From assembly GCA_036824005.1 (NCBI GenBank), contig DAITBA010000001.1, positions 744,001 through 808,000 of the forward strand: a DNA stretch of 64,000 nucleotides, read 5' to 3'. Below are positions 8,692 to 17,602 of this stretch, piece by piece (the first letter of the stretch is position 1; each line of letters begins with the position of its first letter). The translations under genes and the position numbers were made by a program. The notes under the pieces are model-generated. The model made no database searches, was not told where the DNA came from, and saw only the letters and a list, made by a program, of their open reading frames with translations. Origin of the DNA: DAITBA01 sp036824005 (GTDB taxonomy: Bacteria; Pseudomonadota; Gammaproteobacteria; Burkholderiales; Rhodocyclaceae).

Positions 8692-11600
8692 TCAGTTGAA
8701 CGAAAACGTATAGAAAAGATCGATGGCGTTCTCCGTGCCCGCCCGGCCGATGAGCTGCAGCCGCCGTGCCAGGTTGTAGGTGAGCTTGACCACGTTCTCC
8801 GTGCCGGACAGGCTTTGCTCGTAGGACAGGTAGGCCGATGATGACAATCGCCTGCCCAGACTGATGATCTCTGAGCCGACCGTGCCCGGGCTCATCCCCG
8901 TGCCGCTGACCACGGCGCTGGTGGGCCCGCGCCGGGCGCTGTCGCCGGCGCCGACGCTGATCTGGTCGATACCGAGGCTGCGCGCCAACTGACGCGGGAT
9001 GCCGCCGGACTCGCCGCCGAGCAGCGCGCCCGCCGCCGATAGTAGCAGTGCCGACTCGCCGCCGTTTACCTGATCTGGCGCACGCCCGAGTACGATCCAC
9101 GACAACTTCTCGTTGTCCGGCACATCAGGGTCGGAGACCAGCCGCACGCGGGGCTTGAGCACCGTACCCGTGATCTCCACGCCGGCCTCCACCGGCAAAT
9201 TCTTGCGCAGTGCCAGCACGTTCAATCCCGGATTCTCCAGCGCGCCCTGGAAGTTGAGGATGCCGCGCTCGATGGTGAGAAACTGGCCGTAGGCGTCGTA
9301 CGTGCCATCGCGCGTGCGGATGGATCCTGCAGCGTGCGGCGCATGCTTTTCGTCCGCCTTGATGCGCACATTGCCCGCCAGGCGCGTGTCCAGCCCCCGG
9401 CCGCGAAGATAGAAGTGATGGCCCAGATCGGCCTCGACATCGAGTCCGATCGCCATGCGCGGGCCGCTGCGCGGCTGGCGGCCGAGCACGACGACGTCAT
9501 CACCGAGCTTCGGCGCGTCGGCGCGGGCGATCTCCCAGTAGCCGGCGTCGGCGCTGACGCGGCCGGCGAGGGCGAGCGCCTGCCAGCTCGTGCGCAACGT
9601 GCCCTCACCGCTCACCATCAGCCAGCGGTCGGCGCGCTGCAGCAGGGGCAGATGGTCGGCCTTGACGGCGATCTCGCCCTTGCCCGAGGACAACAGCATC
9701 TCGCCGGTGGCCGTCAGCGTGCCGGGGCGAGCGCCCGGCGCCGGGACATCGATGCGGTCCTCGCGCGGGCGCGCACGCACGCTGTCGCTGAAGCTCAATT
9801 GGCTCAGGCGCAACCGATCCTGGTCGAAATCGGCGCGCACCGTGCCTTCGCCCAGGCGCAGCCCCTGGTCCGCCAATGTGATCGTCAGGCCCTCGCCGCG
9901 CAGCGTGCCCTGGCCACGGGGCGACGCTGCCGTGCCGGTGATGGAGAACTCCGCGCCCAGCGTGCCGGCCGTGTGCAGATTCTGATCCACCAGCGGGCCG
10001 ACCCAGGCAAGCGACGGCACGTCGATGCGCAGGCTGCCCGCCAGCGGCGCATCCGGCGCAAGTCGCCAGCGCCCGTCCGCGCGCCGCGCGAGTGCCGCTG
10101 TGGCGCTGCCGGCGATGCGGCCGGCCTGCGTGCCGCGCACATCGAGCGACGCCGCCAATCGGTCGTGCTCGGCGTTGACGATGAGCTCGAACTGTTGCAG
10201 GTCCAAGCGCACCGGTGAGTCGCCCTGAAGCTCCAGATCACCGCTCTCGCGCACCACGCGCACCGTGCCGTTCACATGGTCGTCGAGGCGCACGTCCCAG
10301 CTACCGCCCAGGCGCAGCGTGTCGCCGCGGACGACGACGCGCAGTTGCTCGTCCAGGGCCAGGCCGAAAGGGAAGTTGGTCAGCTCGCCGCGCAGCACGG
10401 TCTCCCCGGGGCTCCAGCGGGTTTCCAGCAGCCGCACGCGGATCTCGGTGGCGCGCAGCTCCGCCGGGCCGATGGTCACGCGGTTGCGCGTGGCGTGCAG
10501 GCTGGCCGGCGCGCTCAGGGAAAATGCCCACGGCGTGGCGCCGCGCAGGGCAAAGGTCTTGATCGAGCCGTTCCAGGCAATGGCATCGTCCCCGGCCAAT
10601 GGCGCATCGGCGACGCCGCCCGTCGCCCCAACCACGAGTTCGTTGCCAGCGCCGAGTAGGAATCTGCCCTGCAGCAAGTGATCGCGGCGCGTGCCGTCGA
10701 TCGTCAGCGCTGCCTTGTCCATGATCGGCTTGCTGCGTGCCGCAGGCTGCAGTCCGGCGGCATCGAGCTTGATCTGGATGCGGCCGTCAGCACCTTCCCG
10801 CACATCGGCCTGGGCGTCCAGGCGCGCCACGCGCTCGCCGCCGGGCAAGGTGACATCCGCGGCGCTGAACGCAATCTGCCCCGACGGCTGCGCCAGCGTG
10901 CCGGTGACCATGGCATCGGCTGTCATGCTGCCGCCTAGCCTCGTGCCGAACGCGCCGCCGAGGCTGGCCAGTCGCGGCGCCTCGACGCGCAAGCGCAGGG
11001 TGTCGCCGGCACGCCCGAAGCCGCCTCGCGCGACCAGGGTGTTGCCGGCAAGGTCGAGGGCGACATCGCTGCCGACGAGGCGATCCGGCTCCAGCTCCAC
11101 TTCGCCGCGACCGGCGAGCCGTGCGTCGGCGAGGCGGCTATCCAGCAGCGCAAACTTGAGACTCATGGTCCGGGGCTTGAGCCGGCCGCGGGCGCCGAAG
11201 TCAGCGTTCAACTGGGCGCGTGGCACGGACGCGTAAAGGCTGGGGTCGAATCGCTGCAGCCGCCCGCGCAACTCGAACGCTTGCGCGCGTGCGAGCTCCA
11301 GCTTGCCGCTCGCATCCAGTTGCGCCGCGCCGGATTGCAGCCGTGCGGCAGCCACCTCGATCGTGCCGTTGACATGGCGGGCATCGAAGCGGGCGGAAAA
11401 GCGCGGCTCGCCCAGGTCGGCGACAACGTGTTGCTCCGTGGGAGCGAGCGTGCCCTGCACATCGCCCGCCAGTCGCGTCGGCTTCAGCCGCGTGTGCAAA
11501 TCGAACAGACTCACCTCACGCAGCGCAAGGCGCAGATCGAGCTTGCCATGCCCATAGTGCGCACTGCCCTTCGCCTGACCTTTGCCGGTCAAGGCCGCGT

Positions 11601-12678
11601 CGATCTCCTCCAGCGTCAGCTGCCGTGCCGACCAGCTTGCCAGCGCCTTGACGCTGCGCACCGGCAACAGATCGCTGTCCAGCGGTCCCGGCATTTCGTT
11701 GATGATCGTGACGGGCCCGGCGACGGTCCATTGCTGCTGCGGCTTGCGTTCCGCGACGCTCGGCTGCAGATCGGCATGCAGTGTCAGAGCCGCATGGGGC
11801 GCATCAGACGCGAACCGCGCGGGATCGATCTTGCCGACGTCGATCCGTGCGCCGGCGAATGGCACTGGCGCGAAGGGTGTTAGATCCACCACGGCCTGTC
11901 CGGTGAGATCCTGCCCCTGTGCCTCGGCGCGCACGGTGAACGCCGCGAGTGTGCCTTCGGCCCTCGCCGTGGCGTGGTAGGAGTGCCTGCCCTCGGCGCC
12001 GGTGAGGTGCGCCTGCGCGTGCAGGGCGAAGGGCTGGCGGCCGTCGAGCCGCGCCTCACCTTCGAGCGCGCCGAAGGGGCCCGCGAGGCGCAGCGCCTTG
12101 AGCTCGTGGATACGCCCATCACTGGTCAGCGCGCCGACGATCTCTGTCAGCGCGATTGCCGAGTCCTTGTTCCGTGCGGCCGCGCTGCCGCTGATGTCGA
12201 GCGCGGCGATCACCAGCCGGCCGATGCTGAACTGATCCACCGTTGCCGCCACGGGCAATGCCAGGCTATTCGGCAGCGACGGCATTTCGGCACTGGGCGT
12301 CGTCGCGATGTCGATCTCATCCACGCGCAGCGAGATCACCGACACCTGCTGTTGCAGCAGAGCGAGAGGGTGCCAGTCGAGCCGCGCATTGCGCGCGCGC
12401 ACGGACAGATCCGGTGTGTTCAGACGCAGGTCGGCGACGCCGAACGGTCCGAGCAGAGTACCGCTCGTGCCCTGCAGCACCAGTTGTCCGCCGCTCACGT
12501 AGGCGGCGATGCGCGCGACTGCCGCCAATCCGGACTCGCTGCCGGCAAGCCACAGCGCGAGCAGCAACGGCGAGGCCAGCAGCGCCGCCATCACCGACGC
12601 GACGGCCCGCCAGCGGCGGCCGCCCTTGCGCGGTCGTGTCGCGACGGACGGGGTCGATTCGTTCGGCGGCGTACGCAT
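8692..12678 (-). CDS. tamB: Translocation and assembly module protein TamB
   Basis: Inner-membrane-anchored bridge protein of the TAM/AsmA-like superfamily, 1328 aa. A short cytoplasmic N-terminus precedes one membrane helix (about residues 28-46). A very long repetitive beta-rich region follows, consistent with a hydrophobic groove for phospholipid transfer. The C-terminal DUF490 domain shows GVEITGTVLKPRVRLVSDPD and KLSWIVLGRAPD. It begins 3 bp after tamA ends, so the two form an operon. Length is within the usual 1200-1400 aa range. Confidence 0.92.
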   Translation of the reverse strand: MRTPPNESTPSVATRPRKGGRRWRAVASVMAALLASPLLLALWLAGSESGLAAVARIAAYVSGGQLVLQGTSGTLLGPFGVADLRLNTPDLSVRARNARLDWHPLALLQQQVSVISLRVDEIDIATTPSAEMPSLPNSLALPVAATVDQFSIGRLVIAALDISGSAAARNKDSAIALTEIVGALTSDGRIHELKALRLAGPFGALEGEARLDGRQPFALHAQAHLTGAEGRHSYHATARAEGTLAAFTVRAEAQGQDLTGQAVVDLTPFAPVPFAGARIDVGKIDPARFASDAPHAALTLHADLQPSVAERKPQQQWTVAGPVTIINEMPGPLDSDLLPVRSVKALASWSARQLTLEEIDAALTGKGQAKGSAHYGHGKLDLRLALREVSLFDLHTRLKPTRLAGDVQGTLAPTEQHVVADLGEPRFSARFDARHVNGTIEVAAARLQSGAAQLDASGKLELARAQAFELRGRLQRFDPSLYASVPRAQLNADFGARGRLKPRTMSLKFALLDSRLADARLAGRGEVELEPDRLVGSDVALDLAGNTLVARGGFGRAGDTLRLRVEAPRLASLGGAFGTRLGGSMTADAMVTGTLAQPSGQIAFSAADVTLPGGERVARLDAQADVREGADGRIQIKLDAAGLQPAARSKPIMDKAALTIDGTRRDHLLQGRFLLGAGNELVVGATGGVADAPLAGDDAIAWNGSIKTFALRGATPWAFSLSAPASLHATRNRVTIGPAELRATEIRVRLLETRWSPGETVLRGELTNFPFGLALDEQLRVVVRGDTLRLGGSWDVRLDDHVNGTVRVVRESGDLELQGDSPVRLDLQQFELIVNAEHDRLAASLDVRGTQAGRIAGSATAALARRADGRWRLAPDAPLAGSLRIDVPSLAWVGPLVDQNLHTAGTLGAEFSITGTAASPRGQGTLRGEGLTITLADQGLRLGEGTVRADFDQDRLRLSQLSFSDSVRARPREDRIDVPAPGARPGTLTATGEMLLSSGKGEIAVKADHLPLLQRADRWLMVSGEGTLRTSWQALALAGRVSADAGYWEIARADAPKLGDDVVVLGRQPRSGPRMAIGLDVEADLGHHFYLRGRGLDTRLAGNVRIKADEKHAPHAAGSIRTRDGTYDAYGQFLTIERGILNFQGALENPGLNVLALRKNLPVEAGVEITGTVLKPRVRLVSDPDVPDNEKLSWIVLGRAPDQVNGGESALLLSAAGALLGGESGGIPRQLARSLGIDQISVGAGDSARRGPTSAVVSGTGMSPGTVGSEIISLGRRLSSSAYLSYEQSLSGTENVVKLTYNLARRLQLIGRAGTENAIDLFYTFSFN

Positions 12679-12681
12679 ACG

Positions 12682-14463
12682 TCAGAAGGCGATGGCCAGG
12701 GAAAAGTGCGGCCGCAGCTTGCGCCTGTCCACGCCGTAGGCGACGTCGAAGGCCAGCGGCCCGGCCGGACTGCGCCAGCGCACACCGGCGCCGACGCCGG
12801 ACAGGAGGCGGAAGTCGCGCAGCTCGTCCGTGGCGTTGCCCACGTCATAGAACGCCGCAGCACCCCACTGGCCGGCGAACCAATGCACGTACTCGATGCT
12901 GCCGACGGCGAGGTAGCGCCCGCCGACCGTGGCCTCTGCCTCCTTCACCCCCAAGCTCTGATAGGCGTAGCCGCGCACCGATTGGGCACCGCCGGTGCGA
13001 AAGACGAATCCTTGTGGAATACCGTCCCGGCTCGGTGCCGCCGTGTAGCCCGCCTCCGCCCGCAGGATCAGCACGTCCGTGTCGCCGACCGGTTGGAAGC
13101 GCTGGTAGCGGGCGTAGCTGCGGACGAAGTTCTGGTCGGACAGGAGCAGCTTGGTCGCGCCACCCAATTGCACGTTGACCACGTTGCCGCGACGCGGGTC
13201 GAACAGTTCGTCCACATCGCGCCATGTCCACGACCAGTTGAGCGTCAGGGCCTGACGGGTAGTCGGCGCGCTGGTGCCGGCGGTCCGCTCCTCGTCCTCG
13301 AGGTTCACCGCAATACGCGTCTCGATGCTGCCCTTCAGGCGGGTCCGAACGGCGCCGACGGCGCGGCGGCGGGTGACCAGGTTCTGAATGTCGGTGCGCT
13401 CGTACAGCGTGCCGAAGCTGTCGCGATAGCCGCCGGGATTGGGCGGCAGAAAAATGTCGGCGAAGGCGCTCTGACGCAGCTGCTCCAGGCGCAGCGCGCT
13501 GTTGAGGCTCCAGGGTTGTCCCAGGATCGCGGCATCGCGGTAGTTGATCTCGGCGCGCGCGCCAGTGTTGGTGCTGTATCCCACCCCCAGCCCGAGACGC
13601 TTCGGCTTGCCCTCGCGCACCAACACACGCACCGGTGCCCGCTGCGCCTTGGTCGGGTCGGCGTCCACATCCACCAGCACGGAGGAGAAGTAGGCCGTGT
13701 TCTGCAATGTACTCTGCAGTTGCAGCAACTGCTGCTGATCGTAACGATCGCCCGGGCGCATCGTGTTGTAGCGTTCGACCAGCTCCGCACCGTACGCTCG
13801 CAGCCCGGTGATTTCCAGGGCGCCGATGGTGAACGCCGGCCCGCTGTCATAGAGCACGCGCAGACGTACCGCGTCGCGCTCCGGGTCCACCTCCGCAAGG
13901 CTCTCGGCGAGCGTTGCCGCCGGGTAGTCCAGCGCCTGCAGCTCGACCAGCAGGCGCTGTTTGGCTTCGCTCCACGATGCCTGGCGGAAGGGATCGCCCG
14001 GCTTGAGCGGCCATGCCGCACGCAGCGCTTCGATGCGGGCCGCGCGCTCCTCGCCGGCGGCGGCGACGTCACCGGCGAATTCGATGTGTGCCTCGGTGAT
14101 GCGGGCCTGTGTGCCAGGCTGCACGGCGATGACGATGTGCCCGGTGTGGTCACCGACGCCGGGCTCCGCGCGCACCTCCACTTCGGGATGGAAGTAGCCT
14201 TCGGTTGCTAGCAACTCGGCAATGTCCCGGCGTGCGCGGCGTGCCAGCGCCAGCCGTTCGGATGCATCCAGCGTGGCATCGCGTTCGAACGGCAGATCGA
14301 GCTCGCGGAGCAGCAGACGGCGCACCGTTTCCGGCGCTTCCAGCTCGACATGGACGGGCTGTTTCCCGTCGGCGTGCGCCGGCACGCCGCCCAGGAGCAA
14401 GCCGCAAGCGCAGATCAGCGACGCGATGGCGCCGGCCACGCGCGCTTCGGCATGTCCCGGCAT
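12682..14463 (-). CDS. tamA: Outer-membrane assembly protein TamA
   Basis: Omp85-family outer-membrane protein that partners TamB. From the ATG at 14463 the 593-aa product has a signal peptide ending near VPAHA. Three POTRA domains follow (about residues 35-260), and then a 16-strand barrel domain with GDTDVLILRAEAGY and FRTGGAQSVRGYAY, the conserved RGY region. An upstream GTG (14499) is possible but lengthens the signal n-region. A TAGAAT hexamer at 14511-14506 could be the -10 of a minus-strand promoter. Confidence 0.9.
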   Translation of the reverse strand: MPGHAEARVAGAIASLICACGLLLGGVPAHADGKQPVHVELEAPETVRRLLLRELDLPFERDATLDASERLALARRARRDIAELLATEGYFHPEVEVRAEPGVGDHTGHIVIAVQPGTQARITEAHIEFAGDVAAAGEERAARIEALRAAWPLKPGDPFRQASWSEAKQRLLVELQALDYPAATLAESLAEVDPERDAVRLRVLYDSGPAFTIGALEITGLRAYGAELVERYNTMRPGDRYDQQQLLQLQSTLQNTAYFSSVLVDVDADPTKAQRAPVRVLVREGKPKRLGLGVGYSTNTGARAEINYRDAAILGQPWSLNSALRLEQLRQSAFADIFLPPNPGGYRDSFGTLYERTDIQNLVTRRRAVGAVRTRLKGSIETRIAVNLEDEERTAGTSAPTTRQALTLNWSWTWRDVDELFDPRRGNVVNVQLGGATKLLLSDQNFVRSYARYQRFQPVGDTDVLILRAEAGYTAAPSRDGIPQGFVFRTGGAQSVRGYAYQSLGVKEAEATVGGRYLAVGSIEYVHWFAGQWGAAAFYDVGNATDELRDFRLLSGVGAGVRWRSPAGPLAFDVAYGVDRRKLRPHFSLAIAF

Positions 14464-14714
14464 GCGAATGCGATAACTTGGATTGAGCCCGCGGTTCACT
14501 CGGAAATTCTAGCAGGCCGAGACAATACCGCTGCCAGCCGACATTCGCCGTTCGCGCGACGGCGTACTACCAGCAGCTTTGCACAGCCAGTGCGGCGCCG
14601 CCGCACGATCGCCCTGTTGCGCGCCGGAACGCCGTCTTGCATCGGGCACGCCAGTTTTTACACCTTTTAACCATTGCACCGCCATCCCTGCGCCGGCCGC
14701 GCCGCGACTTCACG

Positions 14715-14826
14715 CACAATAGCGTACAACGCAGCGCGCACAGGGCAGCGACGACTTCGAACAACAAGAAAGGGCCCCAGCCCGTCGTGTTGTCCTCCAT
14801 GGGCCGGCACTGCCGGCCTTTTTTTG
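14715..14826 (+). ncRNA. Candidate small RNA ending in an intrinsic terminator
   Basis: A perfect hairpin, GGCCGGCA (14802-14809) and TGCCGGCC (14811-14818), is followed by seven T (14819-14825), so it is a textbook plus-strand terminator. No plus-strand protein gene ends before it. Upstream, ACAAC near 14761 and GTTGT near 14789 can pair around a GGGC/GCCC stem. This fits a small independent transcript or an attenuated leader for the next gene. The 5' end is not defined. I do not recognise a known RNA family. Confidence 0.45.
14801..14826 (+). terminator. Intrinsic terminator upstream of apa
   Basis: 8-bp perfect stem with a minimal loop, followed by TTTTTTTG. On the plus strand it stops transcription about 55 bp before the TATAAT of the adenylyltransferase gene. 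Confidence 0.75.
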
Positions 14827-14881
14827 TTTGTTTGTCACGGCGCGCTGCCGCCATCCAGCACCGATCCCGCCAAACGCTCCG

Positions 14882-14887
14882 TATAAT
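14882..14887 (+). promoter_or_regulatory. Probable -10 element for the adenylyltransferase gene
   Basis: A perfect TATAAT lies 30 bp before the ATG at 14917. No good -35 hexamer is seen at 16-18 bp (CACCGA is poor), so an activator may be involved or the site may be weak. Confidence 0.45.
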
Positions 14888-14916
14888 GCTGGCACTCGTC
14901 TGCCACCGGAGCCGCG

Positions 14917-15831
14917 ATGTCGCGCCAGCGTATTTTCCTGCCGCCGGACGGCCTGGAGCCGGCAGTCATCGAGCGAACGCGCCAAGCGCTCGACCGCGGC
15001 GCCATGCAGCCCATAGACACCGAAACGCAGCGGATCGAGGACGCCGGCGTGCGCTTCATCGTGCGCAGTGTCTCCAGCCTGCAGCGCAAGCACGCGCAGC
15101 GCGTTGAACCGGGACCAGGGCGCGCCGCCGGCAAGCCCGCCAACCCTTTCCTGCCGCCCGAACCCGAGCTGCTCGTGGCCGAAATCTCGGCCACGCACCG
15201 CGCCGTGCTCAACAAGTTCAACGTCATCGACCGCCATCTGCTCATCGTTACGCGTCGCTACGAAGCGCAGGAGACGCTGCTCGATCGCCACGACTTCGCG
15301 GCGTTGGCGGCCTGCATGGCACAGATCGACGGCCTCGGTTTCTACAACGGCGGCATCGAGGCGGGCGCTAGCCAACCCCACAAGCATCTTCAGCTTGTGC
15401 CGTTGCCGCTGGGCGGATCGGACCTGCCGGTGCCGATGGCTGCGTTGTTCGACAACGTCCGTGGCGTGCGTGGGGTCTGCCGCGTTCCGGCACTACCGTT
15501 TCCCCATGCTGTCTGCTGGATCGAGGATGTCACCTTCAACGAGGCCCACGACGCCGCAGAGAAGCTGCAGCGGCTCTACCATGACATGCTCGATGCATCC
15601 GGTCTGCTCGGTGTCGCCGCCGGCGGGCGCATGCGCCAGTCGGCGCCGTACAACCTGCTGCTCACCCGCGAGTGGATGCTGCTCGTGCCGCGATCACGCG
15701 AATGCTTCGAAGAGGTTTCCGTCAACGCCCTCGGCTTCGCCGGCTCGCTGTTCGTGCGCAACGCCGAACAGCTGGAGGCCGTCAGGCGGGCCGGGCCCAT
15801 GGCAGTCCTGCAGGCGGTAGCGGTGACATAG
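14917..15831 (+). CDS. ATP adenylyltransferase (Ap4A phosphorylase)
   Basis: HIT-superfamily enzyme of the Apa1/Apa2 type that phosphorolyses diadenosine tetraphosphate to ADP and ATP, 304 aa. The segment NKFNVIDRHLLIVTRRY (about residues 99-115) and the catalytic region GASQPHKHLQL with His155-x-His157-x-Gln159 are diagnostic. The C-terminal part has APYNLLLTREWMLLVPRS. It has its own upstream TATAAT and a GGAG ribosome-binding site. Hydrolytic ApaH is unrelated, so the symbol apaH would be wrong. Confidence 0.88.
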   Translation: MSRQRIFLPPDGLEPAVIERTRQALDRGAMQPIDTETQRIEDAGVRFIVRSVSSLQRKHAQRVEPGPGRAAGKPANPFLPPEPELLVAEISATHRAVLNKFNVIDRHLLIVTRRYEAQETLLDRHDFAALAACMAQIDGLGFYNGGIEAGASQPHKHLQLVPLPLGGSDLPVPMAALFDNVRGVRGVCRVPALPFPHAVCWIEDVTFNEAHDAAEKLQRLYHDMLDASGLLGVAAGGRMRQSAPYNLLLTREWMLLVPRSRECFEEVSVNALGFAGSLFVRNAEQLEAVRRAGPMAVLQAVAVT

Positions 15832-15956
15832 GTCTTCTTGGCGCCGCGAGTTTGATTTCGCGCCGCTGCCATCCATTCTTCATGTGGCCGCCTCGCGGCC
15901 GCGTCTTGGCGCGCGGCCGATGCCGATCGTGAGAGTCTTGGCCCAAGGAGGAAACC

Positions 15957-16154
15957 ATGCGCTTCGTGGCTGCGGTCTTGGGTGTGGCGGTGTTGCTGGT
16001 GAGCTGTCTGTACGCGGCGCATGATAGGGGAGCGGCGCCTCGCAGTCCTCATCCGCACCGGAACGGAAGAGCCGGTAGGATACGGAGACGCCGCCGCCCT
16101 TGCGATCCGACTCTACGAATCCGCCTTCGGATAACCGACGGTCTGCGACAATAA
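15957..16154 (+). CDS. Small putative membrane or lipoprotein ORF
   Basis: An excellent ribosome-binding site (AAGGAGGAAACC) precedes the ATG. The first 20 residues are strongly hydrophobic (MRFVAAVLGVAVLLVSCLYA) with a lipobox-like LVSC. After about residue 25 the frame becomes Arg-rich and runs antisense into the convergent nitroreductase gene. It may be a real small exported peptide whose distal part has been frameshifted. A 65-aa intact gene is less likely. Confidence 0.4.
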   Translation: MRFVAAVLGVAVLLVSCLYAAHDRGAAPRSPHPHRNGRAGRIRRRRRPCDPTLRIRLRITDGLRQ

Positions 16155-16763
16155 CACCTGCTGCTCGTGCGTCAGGCCGAGCGCATCGGCGATCGCCGCG
16201 CGGTCGATCCAGGCGCGGATCACCGTCGCCAGTCCGGCGCTGGCGCAGAAGAGATAGACGTTTTGCGCGATCGCGCCGGCTGCGGCCGAGGCGAACGATT
16301 CGCGCTGCGCCACCGGCACCATGCCCATGCGTGCGTGATCGGCGACGAACACCAGATCGAGCGGCGCCTCGTCGACGAAATCCTGATAACCCGTGACCCT
16401 GCGCAGGTCGCTGGCCGCCACCAATTGCAGGGCGTGCGCCGTCGCGTCGTAGCGGTAGGCGCCCGCCGGCAGCGCGACGAAGACATCGACCTCCTGGCAA
16501 TTCAGCGCCGAAGGCGCCGTGCGCCCGCCGCCGCCGCGGTTCACCCCGTAGGCCGCCCAGAGCAGATCCGACAGCGCCTGCATCGGCAATGCATCGCGCG
16601 CGAACTCGCGCGACGACTGCCGCCGCGCCAGGGCCTCCATCAACGGCAGGCCGCCTCGCTTCACCGGCGGCGGCAGCGCAATCGAGGCGGCCGCGTCTCC
16701 CGTGGCCGGCTTGGGCCGCAGCTGGCCCATCAGGCCGAGGGCGAGTTTGGTCAGGGTGGTCAT
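16113..16763 (-). CDS. SagB/ThcOx-family nitroreductase-like protein
   Basis: 216-aa FMN-dependent oxidoreductase fold. The N-terminal RRQSSREFARDALPMQALSDL is the FMN-phosphate-binding segment of nitroreductases. LLWAAYGVNR and GGRTAPSALNCQ follow, as in the SagB group, with the C-terminal VGYPKAD. Start is the ATG at 16763 after AAGGACTGCC. It is a stand-alone member with no cyclodehydratase genes nearby, so its substrate cannot be named. Confidence 0.78.
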   Translation of the reverse strand: MTTLTKLALGLMGQLRPKPATGDAAASIALPPPVKRGGLPLMEALARRQSSREFARDALPMQALSDLLWAAYGVNRGGGGRTAPSALNCQEVDVFVALPAGAYRYDATAHALQLVAASDLRRVTGYQDFVDEAPLDLVFVADHARMGMVPVAQRESFASAAAGAIAQNVYLFCASAGLATVIRAWIDRAAIADALGLTHEQQVLLSQTVGYPKADS

Positions 16764-16963
16764 GGCAGTCCTTTTTTATCTGATGTCGGCAAACGACCCG
16801 GAGCCGACATTCCGCAGATCCAAACAGGAGTCATTCAGGCTGGTGACTGTGGATTGACTCGATTTCGTCTTGCTGGCCGCCAAGTGACAGAATAGAAGCC
16901 AAACCACGCAGGGCTGGGCGCCAAACGTCGTCGTAAGCCTGCCTTCAGGTTGCACCGCGAGCG

Positions 16964-17263
16964 TCACCCTCGCTCGGCATAGCCGCCTTCCCGTTGGCTG
17001 CGGATCGCCAGCACGAAAACCGTGTCGATCTCCTCTACGTAGCGGTAGAGGGCGACGTAACCGCGTGATCTGCGCCCGATCACCAGTTCGCGCTTTCCTG
17101 CGGCCACCGGTCGCCCAATTTCGGGATTGTGCTCCAGCACGTCGAGCGCCTCGATAATGTCCCGGATGCGTTGCTCGGCATGTTCCACCTGGTACGTTGC
17201 CAGATGGTCGAGGATGCGCTCGAAATCCTCGCCGACCTCTTCCGCCAACTCGATGGCCGACAC
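16964..17263 (-). CDS. ParE/RelE-superfamily toxin
   Basis: 99-aa protein with the ParE-type layout: FERILDHLATYQVEHAEQRIRDIIEALDVLEHNPEIGRPV, then strands RSRGYVALYRYVEEIDTVFVLAIRSQRE. It follows its antitoxin gene by 2 bp. ParE toxins inhibit gyrase, whereas RelE toxins cut mRNA on the ribosome. The sequence fits the ParE side better, but activity is not proved. Confidence 0.82.
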   Translation of the reverse strand: MSAIELAEEVGEDFERILDHLATYQVEHAEQRIRDIIEALDVLEHNPEIGRPVAAGKRELVIGRRSRGYVALYRYVEEIDTVFVLAIRSQREGGYAERG

Positions 17264-17265
17264 GC

Positions 17266-17550
17266 TCAGCGCGCCAGCTTGCGCGCCGAGGGCCGCTTCA
17301 CGGGTTTGCCGACCATGCGCGCCTCCAGGTAATGCCGCATATCCTTCCAGGGGATCGTCTTGCCAGACGCGACGATGCCGGCATAGCGCGCCTCGGCCTC
17401 CGCGTCGAAATCAGTACGCCGCTCTTCTTGGGCCGTTCTCTCGGCGATGGCTTCGAGGATGAAGGCATGGGGAGTAGTCCCGGCATGCTTCGCCGCCGAA
17501 GCGACGCGCGTCTTGAGATCCTCGGGGAGGCGGATGGTCGTGGTGGGCAC
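17266..17550 (-). CDS. Ribbon-helix-helix (CopG-type) antitoxin
   Basis: 94 aa from the GTG at 17550, which has a CGAGGA ribosome-binding site. The N-terminal PTTTIRLPEDLKTRVASAA is a ribbon-helix-helix DNA-binding domain, followed by HAGTTPHAFILEAIAER. The C-terminal half binds toxin. The ATG at 17589 would put the operator inside the coding region and is not favoured. It forms an operon with the ParE-like toxin. Confidence 0.82.
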   Translation of the reverse strand: MPTTTIRLPEDLKTRVASAAKHAGTTPHAFILEAIAERTAQEERRTDFDAEAEARYAGIVASGKTIPWKDMRHYLEARMVGKPVKRPSARKLAR

Positions 17551-17580
17551 AGGAAATCCTCGCGTGACGTTGATGGTGAA

Positions 17581-17602
17581 GTGTAGCACACGGGTGCTAC
17601 AC
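17581..17602. promoter_or_regulatory. Operator palindrome of the toxin-antitoxin operon
   Basis: Perfect 9-bp inverted repeat GTGTAGCAC / GTGCTACAC with a 4-bp spacer, ending 31 bp upstream of the antitoxin GTG. Placement and symmetry fit autoregulation by the ribbon-helix-helix antitoxin. Confidence 0.7.

Larger units (their letters stand above)
14500..14916. other. Intergenic region between tamA and apa
   Basis: No convincing protein gene lies in these 417 bp. It holds the tamA promoter area at the left, a plus-strand structured stretch ending in an intrinsic terminator (14715-14826), and the promoter and leader of the adenylyltransferase gene (TATAAT at 14882-14887). Confidence 0.6.

Noticed and set aside
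12002..14211. Very long plus-strand open frame opposite tamA/tamB
   Set aside because: High GC content keeps antisense frames open. The minus strand encodes clear TamA and TamB domains with operon spacing, while the plus-strand translation has no recognisable domain.
16776..16967. 63-codon minus-strand ORF upstream of the nitroreductase gene
   Set aside because: No ribosome-binding site or similarity seen. It lies in the promoter gap.
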